NCBI GenBank assembly: GCA_034086985.1 | Contig: JAXDZG010000002.1 | Coordinates: 1 to 64,000 of the forward strand | DNA from: Phascolarctobacterium_A sp034086985 | GTDB taxonomy: Bacteria; Bacillota; Negativicutes; Acidaminococcales; Acidaminococcaceae | Reading direction: 5' to 3' | Length of the DNA: 64,000 nucleotides | Shown here: piece after piece, positions 1 to 11,572 of the stretch | How positions within the stretch are numbered: the stretch's first letter is position 1 | Layout: every line of letters starts with the position of its first letter | Notes under the pieces: model-generated | What the model was told of the DNA's origin: nothing | Database searches by the model: none | Seen by the model: only the letters and a program-made list of their open reading frames with translations | Position numbers and translations under genes: made by a program

Positions 1-2526
<2,526 letters not shown>

Positions 2527-2605
2527 ATGGTAAGTAAAGACCTAGTAAGATAGGTTCATTCTTCTGTGGAAGTTTTGAGGGTACAAAGCTCTCAAAAAAG
2601 AATAA

Positions 2606-2721
<116 letters not shown>

Positions 2722-2726
2722 TAGAA

Positions 2727-2766
2727 AATAATACCCACACCCAAAAGGTGTGGGTATTATTTTTTA
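2727..2766 (+). terminator. rrn operon intrinsic terminator
   Basis: A perfect 15-bp inverted repeat (2727-2741 with 2747-2761) has a 5-base loop and runs into TTTTT. It lies a few bases after the 5S gene and most likely ends the rRNA transcript. Confidence 0.93.
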
Positions 2767-2934
2767 ACCTTTAGTATATCTTACGAACAGGCCGCAGGCC
2801 TGGCTGCCGAGTCGCCGCATTTGAAGGAGCGTAGCGACGCACAAATGCGTGCAGGGAGGCGTGTCGGCGTGAGGCAGTTTGTGGGCAGGTTCTGCTTGCT
2901 TCTGAGCCGACTGAGGATAGATATAGCTGCCGTA
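2767..2934 (+). repeat. Post-rrn spacer with partial 5S 3'-end copy
   Basis: No gene is visible in this GC-rich stretch after the rrn terminator. At about 2911-2932 the sequence GAGGATAGATATAGCTGCCG closely repeats the 3' end of the 5S gene (about 2701-2720), differing mainly by a 2-base insertion. The intervening segment (GAGTCGCC ... ACGCA ... GTGCAGGGAG) has a diverged counterpart at about 40320-40373. It looks like a recombination scar or a dispersed intergenic element; the function is unknown. Confidence 0.5.
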
Positions 2935-3006
2935 TATAAAAAATGAGCAATTAGCAATCAGCCTGCTCGCAATAAAAGCTCGCTGGCCGATTACCAATTG
3001 CTCATT
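2935..3006 (-). terminator. Terminator of the minus-strand aminotransferase gene
   Basis: A long imperfect inverted repeat (AATGAGCAATT near 2942-2953 with AATTGCTCATT near 2995-3006, extended inward with mismatches) is followed, on the minus strand, by a T-run (A-run at 2938-2943 on plus). It lies just after the minus-strand stop codon. The large loop makes it less canonical than the other terminators here. Confidence 0.65.
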
Positions 3007-3030
3007 TATAGTTTCTATTTAGTTATAAAA

Positions 3031-4221
3031 TTATTTTCTTCCGGGATAAGCCTTCAGAGCTTCGCCTAAAATATAGATAGCGCGCTCGAGGTCTTCGCTC
3101 TTTAATACATAAGCCAAGCGAGCTTCGTTCACGCCAGCGCCGGGAGTGTTGTAAAAGCCGTTGCCGGGAGCAAACATAACGGTTTCGCCGTTGATGTCAA
3201 AGTTTTCCAAGGTCCAGATGGCGAATTTTTCGGCATCGTCCACAGGCATATTAACCATGATGTAGAAGGCGCCCTTGGGGTCGGAGGCTTTCACGCCGTC
3301 CAGCTTAGCCAGAGCTGCTACGATGGTATCACGACGTTTCTTGTATTCCTTGTTTACATCCTCCAGATAGGAGACGGGAGTGGTGTACAGGGCTGCTGCG
3401 CCAACCTGCTCTAAGATGGGGGAGCACAGACGAGCTTGGCAGCATTTGATGATTTCCTTGCTCAAAGCCTTGTTCTTGCTGATGATGCAGCCAATGCGGG
3501 CACCGCAGGCGCTGTAGCGCTTGGAAACGGAGTCGATGATAATCAGGTTCTCGTCCAGCTCAGGCATGGTGCCAAAGGAACGATACGCGCCGTCATAAAC
3601 GAATTCGCGATATACTTCGTCAGCAATCAAAGCCAAATCATATTTGCGCACGATGCGGGAAATCATATCCTGTTCTTCAGCGGTGTAAACTACGCCGGTG
3701 GGGTTGCCAGGGTTGGTCAAGAGGATGGCTTTGGTTTTCGGAGTGATGTGCTTTTCAATTTCTTCTTGGCTGGGCAGATGGTAGCCATTGTCTACGCTGG
3801 TAGGAACGGCGTTGATTTTAGCACCGAATTCCTTGCAGAAGGTGGTATAGTTAGCATAGAAGGGCTCGAAAACCATGATTTCATCGCCGGGATCGCACAG
3901 GGCCATAACAGCCATAATCAGGGCCTCGCTGCCGCCGTTGGTTACGAAAATATCTTCAATGGCATAATCCATGCCCTTTTCAGCGTAGTATTTTTGAATA
4001 GCCTTCAAGAGGAACATTTCACCCTTAGAATTGCTGTAAGCGATTACGGGAGCTTGGTACTCGCGAATGCTGTCCATAAATTGGTCCGGAGTTTTGATAT
4101 CCGGTTGGCCAATGTTTAAATGGTATACCTTTTTGCCGGCAGCCTTAGCTGCGTCAGCATAAGGGGACAGCTTTCTGATAGGGGAAGAGGTTAATGCTTG
4201 AACGCGTGCAGAAAGTTTCAT
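3031..4221 (-). CDS. Class I pyridoxal-phosphate aminotransferase (aspartate aminotransferase-like)
   Basis: A 396-residue fold-type I aminotransferase, the usual length of the AspC/AAT-I family, cytoplasmic. Visible motifs are NPGNPTG at 170-176, the DEVYREF segment after residue 200, and SVSKRYSACGARIGC carrying the presumed PLP-binding lysine at about K234. The family moves an amino group between an amino acid and a 2-oxo acid; aspartate is a reasonable first guess, but the substrate cannot be fixed from sequence by eye. The ATG start has AAAGGAG a few bases upstream. A TATAAT-like -10 lies on the minus strand near 4293-4298 without a clear -35. The gene is divergent from leuS and stands alone, with its own terminator toward the rrn operon. 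Confidence 0.9.
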   Translation of the reverse strand: MKLSARVQALTSSPIRKLSPYADAAKAAGKKVYHLNIGQPDIKTPDQFMDSIREYQAPVIAYSNSKGEMFLLKAIQKYYAEKGMDYAIEDIFVTNGGSEALIMAVMALCDPGDEIMVFEPFYANYTTFCKEFGAKINAVPTSVDNGYHLPSQEEIEKHITPKTKAILLTNPGNPTGVVYTAEEQDMISRIVRKYDLALIADEVYREFVYDGAYRSFGTMPELDENLIIIDSVSKRYSACGARIGCIISKNKALSKEIIKCCQARLCSPILEQVGAAALYTTPVSYLEDVNKEYKKRRDTIVAALAKLDGVKASDPKGAFYIMVNMPVDDAEKFAIWTLENFDINGETVMFAPGNGFYNTPGAGVNEARLAYVLKSEDLERAIYILGEALKAYPGRK

Positions 4222-4425
4222 ATAATATTGCTCCTTTAAAATAAATTTGCTTAAAATTAGGTTATGGGCACAGCCATAGGTTTACTTTTCTATTATAACA
4301 CAAGGCTTGCGGTAGTGGTAGGAGATTTGCAATTTATACTGTATACATAGCAAGGTGAATGAACACATTTGCCCGCCAATTTGTAAAGAATAAATCTGAA
4401 AATGGCCACCTGCGCTGGATATAGT

Positions 4426-4454
4426 TTGACTTTTACTACTCATCGTTATATAAT
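4426..4454 (+). promoter_or_regulatory. Sigma-A-type promoter of leuS
   Basis: TTGACT (4426-4431), a 17-base spacer and TATAAT (4449-4454). Transcription would begin near 4461, giving a leader of about 90 bases before leuS. That leader has a small hairpin (CTGCC-TGA-GGCAG near 4482) but no T-box sequence. This lies in the 328-base divergent spacer 4222-4549, which holds no gene that I can see. Confidence 0.8.
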
Positions 4455-4549
4455 AATACAGATAATGCATCTGTAACAATGCTGCCTGAGGCAGTAATAT
4501 TCATAGCTTTACTGCAGGAGCAGGACAATTTGATGTTGGAGGTATTCAC

Positions 4550-7039
4550 ATGCTGCAAGAAAAGTATGCTCCCCATGAGATTGAAGCCAAATGGCAAAAA
4601 TACTGGGAAGAGCACAAAACCTTTAAGGTAGAAATCGACAAAAACAAACCTAAATCCTATGTGCTGGAAATGTTCCCTTATCCGTCCGGCAATTTGCATA
4701 TGGGCCACGTGCGCAACTATTCCATTGGTGACGTTGTTGCTCGTTTCCGCACTATGAAGGGCTTTAATGTGCTGCATCCCATGGGCTGGGACTCCTTTGG
4801 TATGCCCGCCGAAAATGCTGCTATTAAGCATGGCATTCCCCCGAAAAAATGGACTCTGGAAAATATTGCTAATATGACCCGCCAGCAGAAGGCACTGGGC
4901 CTGTCCTATGATTGGGACCGCGAAGTGGCTACCTGCAAGGAGGATTACTATAAATGGACTCAATGGTTCTTCGAGCTGTTCTACAAGCGTGGCCTGGCTG
5001 TGAAGAAAAAATCTGCTGTTAACTGGTGCGACACCTGTAACACGGTATTGGCCAACGAGCAGGTTATTGACGGCAAATGCTGGCGCTGCGACCACGATGT
5101 AGTGAAGAAGGATTTGAGCCAATGGTTCTTTAAGATTACTGATTATGCTGACGAGCTACTGAAGGATTTGGACCTGCTGGAGGGCTGGCCGGAGCGCGTT
5201 AAGACTATGCAACGCAACTGGATTGGCCGCAGCGAGGGCTTGGAATTCACCTTTGAAATCCCTGCTCTGAACGACAAGGTTGCTGTTTACACCACTCGTC
5301 CTGACACTGCTTATGGCGTAACCTTTATGGCTTTGGCTGCTGAGCATCCCCTGATCGAGAAGATTTGCGAAAACAATCCTAAGGCTGAGGAAATCAAGGC
5401 CTTCTGCGAGCGCGTACGCAATCAGAGCGATATCGAGCGTACCTCCAGCGAAAGCGAAAAAGAGGGCATTTACACCGGCGTGGACTGCGTGAACCCCTAT
5501 ACCGGCCGCAAGGTAGAGATTTGGGTAACCAACTATGTACTCTATGATTATGGTACCGGCGCTGTTATGGGCGTGCCCACCGGCGACCAACGCGACTGGA
5601 TGTTTGCTGATAAATATGGCATCGATAAGATTGTTACCATTTGCCCCATCGGCAAGGAGCTGAAGCTGGAAGAGATGACCTGTGCCTACGAGGAAAAGGA
5701 AGGCATGCTGGTTAACTCCGGCGAATTCACCGGCATGGAAATGCACGCTGCTATGGCTGCTATTATGGACAAGGCTGAGGCTGAAGGCTTTGGTAAGCGC
5801 CGTGTGAACTACCGTCTGCGCGATTGGCTGATTAGCCGTCAGCGTTATTGGGGCGCTCCCATTCCCATTATTTATTGCCCGCACTGCGGCGAAGTTTTGG
5901 TTCCTGAAGAAGAGCTGCCGGTGCGCCTGCCGGAGGATGTAAGCTTTACTGCCGGCGCGAAGTCTCCCTTGGCTACCAGCGAAAGCTTCGTACACTGCAA
6001 GTGCCCGAAATGCGGCGCTGACGCTACTCGCGAGACCGATACCATGGATACTTTCCTGTGCTCTTCCTGGTATTATCTGCGCTATACCGACCCGAAGAAT
6101 GCTGAAAAGGCCTTCGATAAGGATGCCAATATGTACTGGGGTCCTGTCGACCAATATATCGGCGGTATTGAGCATGCGATTTTGCACTTGCTCTATTCCC
6201 GCTTCTTCCTGAAGGTGCTGCGTGATGCAGGCCTGGTTGATTATGACGAGCCCTTTAGCAACCTGCTGACCCAAGGCATGGTTATTAAGGATGGCGCTAA
6301 GATGTCCAAATCCTTGGGCAACGTTGTTTCTCCTGAGGAAATTTTGGAGAAATATGGCGCTGATACTGCGCGTCTGTTTATCCTCTTTGCTGCTCCCCCT
6401 GAAAGAGAGCTGGAGTGGAGCGACCAGGGCGTGGAGGGCTCCTTCCGTTTCTTGAATCGTATTTGGCGTATTGTGGCTAATTTCATGCCCCAATTGGAGC
6501 AAAAGGTTACCAGCTATGATGCTGCTACCCTGACCGAGGCTGATAAGGAGTTGCGCCGCATTCTCCACAGCAGCATTAAGAAGGTTACCAGCGATATTGA
6601 AACCCGCTTTAACTTCAATACTGCTATTTCTACCATGATGGAGCTGGTAAATGCTCTCTATGCGTATAAAGAAGCAAAACAAGAGCCTAATGCAGGCCTT
6701 GTTTATGAAGCTATCGTGGATTTGATTAAGATGCTGAGCCCCTTTGTTCCCCATATTACTGAGGAGCTGTGGCGTGGCGCTATCGACGAGAATACTAGCG
6801 TGCACGACCAAAGCTGGCCTGCTTATAGCGAGGAGGCTATGAAGGTGGATAATGTGGAGATCGTGCTGCAGGTTAATGGCAAGGTACGCGGTCGCTTGAC
6901 TGTTCCGGCTGCTGCTACCAAGGAAGAGCTGGAGCAGATTGCACTTGCTGATGCTAATGTGCAGGCTCATATTGGTGGGGCTACTGTGCGCAAGGTAATT
7001 TGTGTGCCGGGTAGACTGGTTAATATTGTAGCGAAGTAA
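4550..7039 (+). CDS. leuS: Leucyl-tRNA synthetase
   Basis: An 829-residue class Ia synthetase that charges tRNA-Leu in the cytoplasm. The N-terminus has HMGH at residues 50-53 (the HIGH element of the ATP site) and KMSKS at 584-588. Between them lie a CP1 editing-type insertion and cysteine pairs (CDTC...CWRC near 165-180; CPHC and CPKC near 440-490) that suggest zinc-binding segments. The C-terminus has an anticodon-binding domain and ends in a typical VNGKVRG region. GGAGG lies upstream of the ATG. It is transcribed alone from its own promoter and ends in a strong terminator. No T-box is visible in its leader. Confidence 0.98.
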   Translation: MLQEKYAPHEIEAKWQKYWEEHKTFKVEIDKNKPKSYVLEMFPYPSGNLHMGHVRNYSIGDVVARFRTMKGFNVLHPMGWDSFGMPAENAAIKHGIPPKKWTLENIANMTRQQKALGLSYDWDREVATCKEDYYKWTQWFFELFYKRGLAVKKKSAVNWCDTCNTVLANEQVIDGKCWRCDHDVVKKDLSQWFFKITDYADELLKDLDLLEGWPERVKTMQRNWIGRSEGLEFTFEIPALNDKVAVYTTRPDTAYGVTFMALAAEHPLIEKICENNPKAEEIKAFCERVRNQSDIERTSSESEKEGIYTGVDCVNPYTGRKVEIWVTNYVLYDYGTGAVMGVPTGDQRDWMFADKYGIDKIVTICPIGKELKLEEMTCAYEEKEGMLVNSGEFTGMEMHAAMAAIMDKAEAEGFGKRRVNYRLRDWLISRQRYWGAPIPIIYCPHCGEVLVPEEELPVRLPEDVSFTAGAKSPLATSESFVHCKCPKCGADATRETDTMDTFLCSSWYYLRYTDPKNAEKAFDKDANMYWGPVDQYIGGIEHAILHLLYSRFFLKVLRDAGLVDYDEPFSNLLTQGMVIKDGAKMSKSLGNVVSPEEILEKYGADTARLFILFAAPPERELEWSDQGVEGSFRFLNRIWRIVANFMPQLEQKVTSYDAATLTEADKELRRILHSSIKKVTSDIETRFNFNTAISTMMELVNALYAYKEAKQEPNAGLVYEAIVDLIKMLSPFVPHITEELWRGAIDENTSVHDQSWPAYSEEAMKVDNVEIVLQVNGKVRGRLTVPAAATKEELEQIALADANVQAHIGGATVRKVICVPGRLVNIVAK

Positions 7040-7127
7040 TATATCCTTTGTAGAAGCTAGACTTTCACTGACAATTGAATGCAGAGTGCTTTTAGGCAAA
7101 TCAAGTATTTGATGTGCTAGGATAAGT

Positions 7128-7180
7128 AAGAGTCTCTGAAAATGACTGATGTTGTTTTCAGAGACTCTTTTTGTTTTTTA
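7128..7180 (+). terminator. leuS terminator
   Basis: A perfect 15-bp stem (7128-7142 with 7155-7169), a 12-base loop, and a T-rich tail (TTTTTGTTTTTT). It sits between leuS and the comEA SD sequence, so it separates the two transcription units. Confidence 0.92.
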
Positions 7181-7200
7181 GGGAAAAGGAGGTCGCGAGT

Positions 7201-7860
7201 ATGGATAACAAGCAGAAAAAGATAGCTTTTTTAGGTGTTTTGCTGATGGGCTGTGTAGCTACGAGTTGGCTGCAGGATGGCAGTATGGCTAGGCAGGAGC
7301 TTCCTAAGCCTTTGGTTACCAAGCAAGCTGCGAGCGATGAAGGTAAGCTACATAAGGAGAAAACGATACAGGTTTATGTAAGTGGAGCAGTGCGGGAGCC
7401 AGGCATTTATTATTTGCCTGGAGGAGCTAGAGCCAAGGATGCTTTGGAAGCAGCGGGTGGTATGCGTGAGGACGCTAGAAGCGACAGAGTAAATCTCGCA
7501 AAAAAGTTAAAGGATGGAAGCCATGTATATGTGCCATTAATTAAAAATTATAGTACTAAACAGCAAGTGAAAACTCGCAAAGCAAAGGCCAGTGGAAGCT
7601 CGCAGCCTCAAGGTGCACCTAATGAAGCTACTTTACAGACTGGCTGGGATAGCTTTGGCAGCGATGAGGGTAAGCTTAATCTGAATACGGCAACGCAGGC
7701 GGAGCTGATTGCTTTGCCGGGTATTGGCGAGTCCATGGCCAATAGAATATTAGCTTTGCGAAGAGTAAGGCGATTTCACAAGGTAGATGATTTATTGCAG
7801 GTACGTGGAATTGGCCAGGCTAAGCTGGAAAAGCTGCGTCCTTATGTAAAGGTTGAGTGA
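7201..7860 (+). CDS. comEA: ComEA-type DNA receptor (SLBB plus helix-hairpin-helix)
   Basis: 219 residues. An N-terminal membrane anchor (about residues 8-24) is followed by an SLBB domain (VYVSGAVREPGIYYLPGGA near 60-80). After a basic linker comes a C-terminal helix-hairpin-helix pair (LNLNTATQAELIALPGIG). This is the order seen in Firmicute ComEA, the membrane-bound double-strand DNA receptor for natural transformation. AAAGGAGG lies 8 bases before ATG 7201, which favours this start over an upstream in-frame TTG. comEC follows after a 122-base gap, which supports the assignment. No other competence genes are in the window, so transformability is not shown. Confidence 0.92.
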   Translation: MDNKQKKIAFLGVLLMGCVATSWLQDGSMARQELPKPLVTKQAASDEGKLHKEKTIQVYVSGAVREPGIYYLPGGARAKDALEAAGGMREDARSDRVNLAKKLKDGSHVYVPLIKNYSTKQQVKTRKAKASGSSQPQGAPNEATLQTGWDSFGSDEGKLNLNTATQAELIALPGIGESMANRILALRRVRRFHKVDDLLQVRGIGQAKLEKLRPYVKVE

Positions 7861-7863
7861 TGC

Positions 7864-7892
7864 TTGACTTGCTTAAATTGTAAATTTTTACT
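7864..7892 (+). promoter_or_regulatory. Possible promoter for comEC
   Basis: TTGACT (7864-7869), 17 bases, and TTTACT (7887-7892), a -10 with two mismatches. It lies in the AT-rich gap between comEA and comEC. No terminator separates the genes, so read-through from comEA is equally likely. Confidence 0.35.
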
Positions 7893-7982
7893 AAAGAAAC
7901 GGATGAAATTAAGAAATTTATGTGTCTAAAGTGTGAATAAATTATGAAATTAACTCAAAAGTGGTATTAAAGGGATGAAGAT

Positions 7983-10421
7983 ATGCATGTCATATATTTA
8001 GGAACAGTATTCTTTGTTTTTGCTCTTTATCTGTCTTTGGAGACAGCGCTTTTGGCAAATGTATCGGCAGCTTTAGGATGCGGCTTGGCGTTATTGTCTC
8101 TGTTGGCAGCATTGTTTGTAAAAAAAGAACAGGCAAGAAAAATAGCACAGGTTAGCTTTTTTGCGCTTTTAGGGCTCTTGTCAGGCTTGCGGGTTGGCCC
8201 TAGCGCGGCAGATGTGCTACAGCCTTATTATGGCAAGCAGGTGCTGCTAGCAGGTAGGGTGGAACCCATGAGCATTAAATCTAACGCTGAATATACTAGC
8301 CTTATCCTGCAATGCGAACAATTACAGCAAGGGCAGCAGCTTACAGCTTATAAGGGAAGGATGCGCTTGAGCTTTAGAAATAAGCCAAGGGATGATGTAC
8401 GTAATTTGGGCAGGATCATAGTAGAGGGCAGATTAGAGCCTCTAGTGAGCTTGCGCAATCCGGGTAGCTTTAATAGTGAGCTTTATAATAGGATTAACAA
8501 TATCGGCGGTAGATTGGGTAAGGCCAAAATCGTGAGTACGGATGCAGAGGATGTATCCATACTCACATGGCAATACTGGCAGGATAAAGCTGCATGGTGG
8601 AATGTGGACTTACGCCAAAGGCTGACCTTGGCCCTGGGAGAAAGGGTAGGAGCCTTATTGGGAAGTATGCTGTTGGGTGGGGGCAGTGCGGTTGACGAGG
8701 AAATGCGGGATATTTTTGCTGCCAATGGCTTGAGCCATCTTTTATCGGTTTCCGGTACCCATGTGGTTTTGCTGGCAAGCTTACTGATGCTCCTACTAAG
8801 GTCGCTGCCTAGGCCAATGGGTAGGCTGTTATTAATTCTTATCCTAGGCTTTTATGCTGTGTTGTGCGGCTTGCGACCGCCGGTTTTGCGAGCACTTATA
8901 ATGAGCATAGTGCTATTGTTAGGCAAGGGAAGAGCAAGTGATGAGGCAGAGAATACAAAGGTTAGTAATTATTATGAGCGAGCTGAGAAGGGCTATTTAC
9001 TTTGCTTGGTTGCGGTAGTTTTATTACTAGTGAAGCCTTTGTGGTTGCTAGACAGCGGCTTTCAGCTTTCCTTTGGCGCCACAGCAGGCCTGCTGTGGCT
9101 TGCACCGGCCTGCGCAAAAGTATTTCCTCAAAGCTGGCCGGATGACTTTAGCAAGGGAGTAAGCATAACCTTGGCTGCTCAATTAGCTACCTTGCCAATC
9201 TTAGTTGTTAATTTTCACCAAATTTCTCTGATCTCCTTGGTGAGCAATCTAGTCTTGGTGCCTGTTTTAGAGCTGGCAGTATTGTTGTCACTCATGGGAA
9301 CTTTGTTGCTGTCCTTACCTTTGGACTTGGTTGCCAGTGCAGGGCAGGGGCTAGCTTCCTTGGCTGCATTTTTTGTGGAGCAGGCTTTCTATCAAGGTAA
9401 GCTGTTGAGCCAGCTGCCCTATAGCCAAGTGGTCATAGGTAGCTTGCCTGCTTGGTGCTCAATAGTATATTATGCCTTGCTGCTAGTGTGGGCTGATTTG
9501 CCATGGATCCAGTTTTTGCGCAATCAGGAGCGCAGCTGCTTTATGGCACTTGCTAGCCTTTGCTTAGTTGGTATGCTTCTGTGGCAGCAATATGCTCCCC
9601 AACCCTTAAAGGTGTATTTTCTAGATGTTGGTCAGGGAGATAGCGTGGTCATAAAAACGACTCAACAAAAAATTATTGTCTATGACACGGGTGGCTTAAC
9701 AAATCTAGATACTGGCAAGCGCATTCTCGCTCCATTTTTGCGCAGCTTGGGTAAAAATAGTGTGGATGTATTGATTTTAAGTCATTATGATTTTGATCAT
9801 GTGGGCGGAGCAGTAGGCTTATTGCAGCAGCTTAAGGTGCGGGAAATAGTTCTGCCCCAGGAGGCTTTGAATGCGAGCAGTCTAGCGTTGTACGAGGCCA
9901 TAACTAAAACGGCACAGGCTAGAGGAACGCTCATTAGGCAAGCACAGCAGGGACAGCGGTGGCTGCTAGGGGATAACGCGGAGCTTACGCTGCTGGTGCC
10001 AGCCGTCACAGTTGCGGATGCAAATGCGGGGGACTACCGCGAGCCATCCGGCAATGCAGCTAGCACCATTGCCATGCTTCATAGTCCTCAGGGTAGATTG
10101 CTTTTGACGGGCGATTTAGGTAGTGAGGAAGAAAAAAGCTTAGCTATAGGTCGTTTCACAGTGTTTAAGGCCGGGCATCATGGCTCCAGAAATAGCAATA
10201 GTGCAGAGCTTTTGGAGCACATCAAGCCTGGGATTGTAGTGATTTCCTGTGGTAAAAATAATACTTATGGGCATCCACATCGGGAGACATTGGTAAGATT
10301 GGAGTACGTGGGCAGCAAGGTACTGCGGACGGATGACTTGGGCTGTATCAAACTAGCTTTTGACGAATCGGGCATAAAATGCTATAGTTATACATATAAT
10401 AAATTCACAGCTGTAGAATGA
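7983..10421 (+). CDS. comEC: ComEC/Rec2-type DNA uptake channel with metallo-beta-lactamase domain
   Basis: An 812-residue polytopic membrane protein thought to carry single-stranded DNA across the inner membrane during transformation. The N-terminal part has hydrophobic helices and a soluble OB-like segment. The competence core (about 215-510) includes the conserved LSVSGTHVVLLASL stretch and many membrane helices. A C-terminal metallo-beta-lactamase-like domain begins near residue 545 (FLDVGQGDS) with SHYDFDHVGG as its metal-site motif; the first His-x-His is changed to His-x-Asp, as in some ComEC proteins. The length matches full-length ComEC. AAAGGGATG precedes the ATG. It pairs with comEA upstream. 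Confidence 0.95.
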   Translation: MHVIYLGTVFFVFALYLSLETALLANVSAALGCGLALLSLLAALFVKKEQARKIAQVSFFALLGLLSGLRVGPSAADVLQPYYGKQVLLAGRVEPMSIKSNAEYTSLILQCEQLQQGQQLTAYKGRMRLSFRNKPRDDVRNLGRIIVEGRLEPLVSLRNPGSFNSELYNRINNIGGRLGKAKIVSTDAEDVSILTWQYWQDKAAWWNVDLRQRLTLALGERVGALLGSMLLGGGSAVDEEMRDIFAANGLSHLLSVSGTHVVLLASLLMLLLRSLPRPMGRLLLILILGFYAVLCGLRPPVLRALIMSIVLLLGKGRASDEAENTKVSNYYERAEKGYLLCLVAVVLLLVKPLWLLDSGFQLSFGATAGLLWLAPACAKVFPQSWPDDFSKGVSITLAAQLATLPILVVNFHQISLISLVSNLVLVPVLELAVLLSLMGTLLLSLPLDLVASAGQGLASLAAFFVEQAFYQGKLLSQLPYSQVVIGSLPAWCSIVYYALLLVWADLPWIQFLRNQERSCFMALASLCLVGMLLWQQYAPQPLKVYFLDVGQGDSVVIKTTQQKIIVYDTGGLTNLDTGKRILAPFLRSLGKNSVDVLILSHYDFDHVGGAVGLLQQLKVREIVLPQEALNASSLALYEAITKTAQARGTLIRQAQQGQRWLLGDNAELTLLVPAVTVADANAGDYREPSGNAASTIAMLHSPQGRLLLTGDLGSEEEKSLAIGRFTVFKAGHHGSRNSNSAELLEHIKPGIVVISCGKNNTYGHPHRETLVRLEYVGSKVLRTDDLGCIKLAFDESGIKCYSYTYNKFTAVE

Positions 10422-10467
10422 TTAGCACAAAAGTTCGTGGTGTGCGGTAAGCTGATGATACTTTAGC

Positions 10468-10492
10468 AAAAGCGTTGAGCGCTTTTCGAGGA
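10468..10492 (+). terminator. Small hairpin between comEC and holA
   Basis: A 7-bp stem (10468-10474 with 10480-10486) ends in TTTT directly beside the holA SD sequence (GAGGA). It is weak as a terminator; it could attenuate read-through or influence holA translation. Confidence 0.35.
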
Positions 10493-10495
10493 ACT

Positions 10496-11530
10496 ATGGA
10501 AATCAAAGCAGAAGAATTAATTTATAAACTAAATAACGGAGTGGAGCTGGCCAGCAATCTAGTAGTTGTCTTCGGCGAAGAGGACTACTACAGGCAGCAA
10601 ATAGTAGCAGCTCTGCCGGCGCAAGTTTTCAAAGAAGTGGCGCCAGAAGACAGGGAAATCCAAATCTTTGAAAAGGACACGGATCTAGGAGCACTAGCCG
10701 CAGCCATCAACACCTATCCCTTCTTCAGCGGTAAGAGCCTGATCATCCTGAAGGACGAAAAGCTCTTGGCAGCCAAAGCCGACAGCGACAGCAGAAAGCA
10801 GCAGCTAGAGAAGCTAGCAGAGGTATTGGGCGATATCCCGGAGTATTGCACCGTACTAGTGAGCGCCAGCAAGCTGGACAAGCGGACCAAGCTCTTTAAA
10901 GAGCTCAAAAAGCAGGGCCTAGTGTGCGAATGCATCAGCATCAAGCTGAACAATTTGTCCCCCTGGCTGGATGAGCAAGCCCGTAGGTACGGCGCCAAGT
11001 GGCAGTTTGATGCCATAGGCCGTGTGATGGAGTACCTGCAGCCCGTGGAAAAGGTGCCGCTAAAGCTGCTGGAGCAAGAAATAGCCAAGCTGGCCGTCTA
11101 CGCCGGGGAACGCAAGCTCTGGACAGCGGAGGACGTGGACAACATTTTTTCCGCGCTGCCGGAGGCCTCCAGCTTTGCGATTATTAACGCCTTGGGAAAG
11201 CATAATCTGCCAGAGGTTTTAACACTTTTAGCTGCAGAAAAAAAGAAAGGCACCAATGTGCTGCCAGTGTGCGCTTTAATTACCTTCAAGCTGCGCCAAA
11301 TGCTGCAATATCTGGAGCTGGCAGGGAGGGGCTACGACTATAAGGGAATTATGGCGGAGCTCAAGCTGAACCCTTACGTGGCCCAAAATCTGCAGCGGGA
11401 GGTGCGAGGCTTTAACCAAAAGGCTTTAACGGAAGCGCTGCTAGAGCTAGCCCAGCTGAATATTGATTTGCGCAAGGGCGGCAGGGAATACCCAAGACTA
11501 GAAGAAATAATGCTGAAGCTGCTGAGCTAA
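10496..11530 (+). CDS. holA: DNA polymerase III delta subunit
   Basis: 344 residues, the usual length for HolA, the clamp-loader subunit that opens the beta clamp. The layout is typical: an N-terminal ATPase-like fold (LVVVFGEEDYYRQQ near 25-40), a middle section with EKDTDLGALAAAINTYPFF, and a C-terminal helical collar (LLELAQLNIDLRKGG). Firmicutes often carry holA directly after comEC, as here. ATG 10496 is chosen because CGAGGA lies 3 bases upstream; an in-frame TTG at 10475 lies inside the hairpin and has no SD. Codon choice shifts here toward CTG and AGC relative to comEC. Confidence 0.9.
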   Translation: MEIKAEELIYKLNNGVELASNLVVVFGEEDYYRQQIVAALPAQVFKEVAPEDREIQIFEKDTDLGALAAAINTYPFFSGKSLIILKDEKLLAAKADSDSRKQQLEKLAEVLGDIPEYCTVLVSASKLDKRTKLFKELKKQGLVCECISIKLNNLSPWLDEQARRYGAKWQFDAIGRVMEYLQPVEKVPLKLLEQEIAKLAVYAGERKLWTAEDVDNIFSALPEASSFAIINALGKHNLPEVLTLLAAEKKKGTNVLPVCALITFKLRQMLQYLELAGRGYDYKGIMAELKLNPYVAQNLQREVRGFNQKALTEALLELAQLNIDLRKGGREYPRLEEIMLKLLS

Positions 11531-11572
11531 ATAGAGAGTGTTTCTAGAAACGCGTAGGGAGGGCTTAGGAAG

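Noticed and set aside
4455..4549. T-box control of leuS (and of alaS at 28808-28890)
   Set aside because: No GGTGGTACCGCG-type sequence or Stem I elements are present in either leader, and both leaders are short.
4479..4560. A Leu-rich short frame (M L P E A V ...) in the leuS leader that might be an attenuation peptide
   Set aside because: It has no SD, its start is inside a hairpin, no terminator/antiterminator pair follows, and it runs on into leuS in another frame.
5156..7099. A 647-codon minus-strand open frame opposite leuS, and similar long antisense frames opposite alaS (29902-31554) and purL (52929-54311)
   Set aside because: They mirror the third-base pattern of well-conserved plus-strand genes and show no recognisable protein motif or SD.
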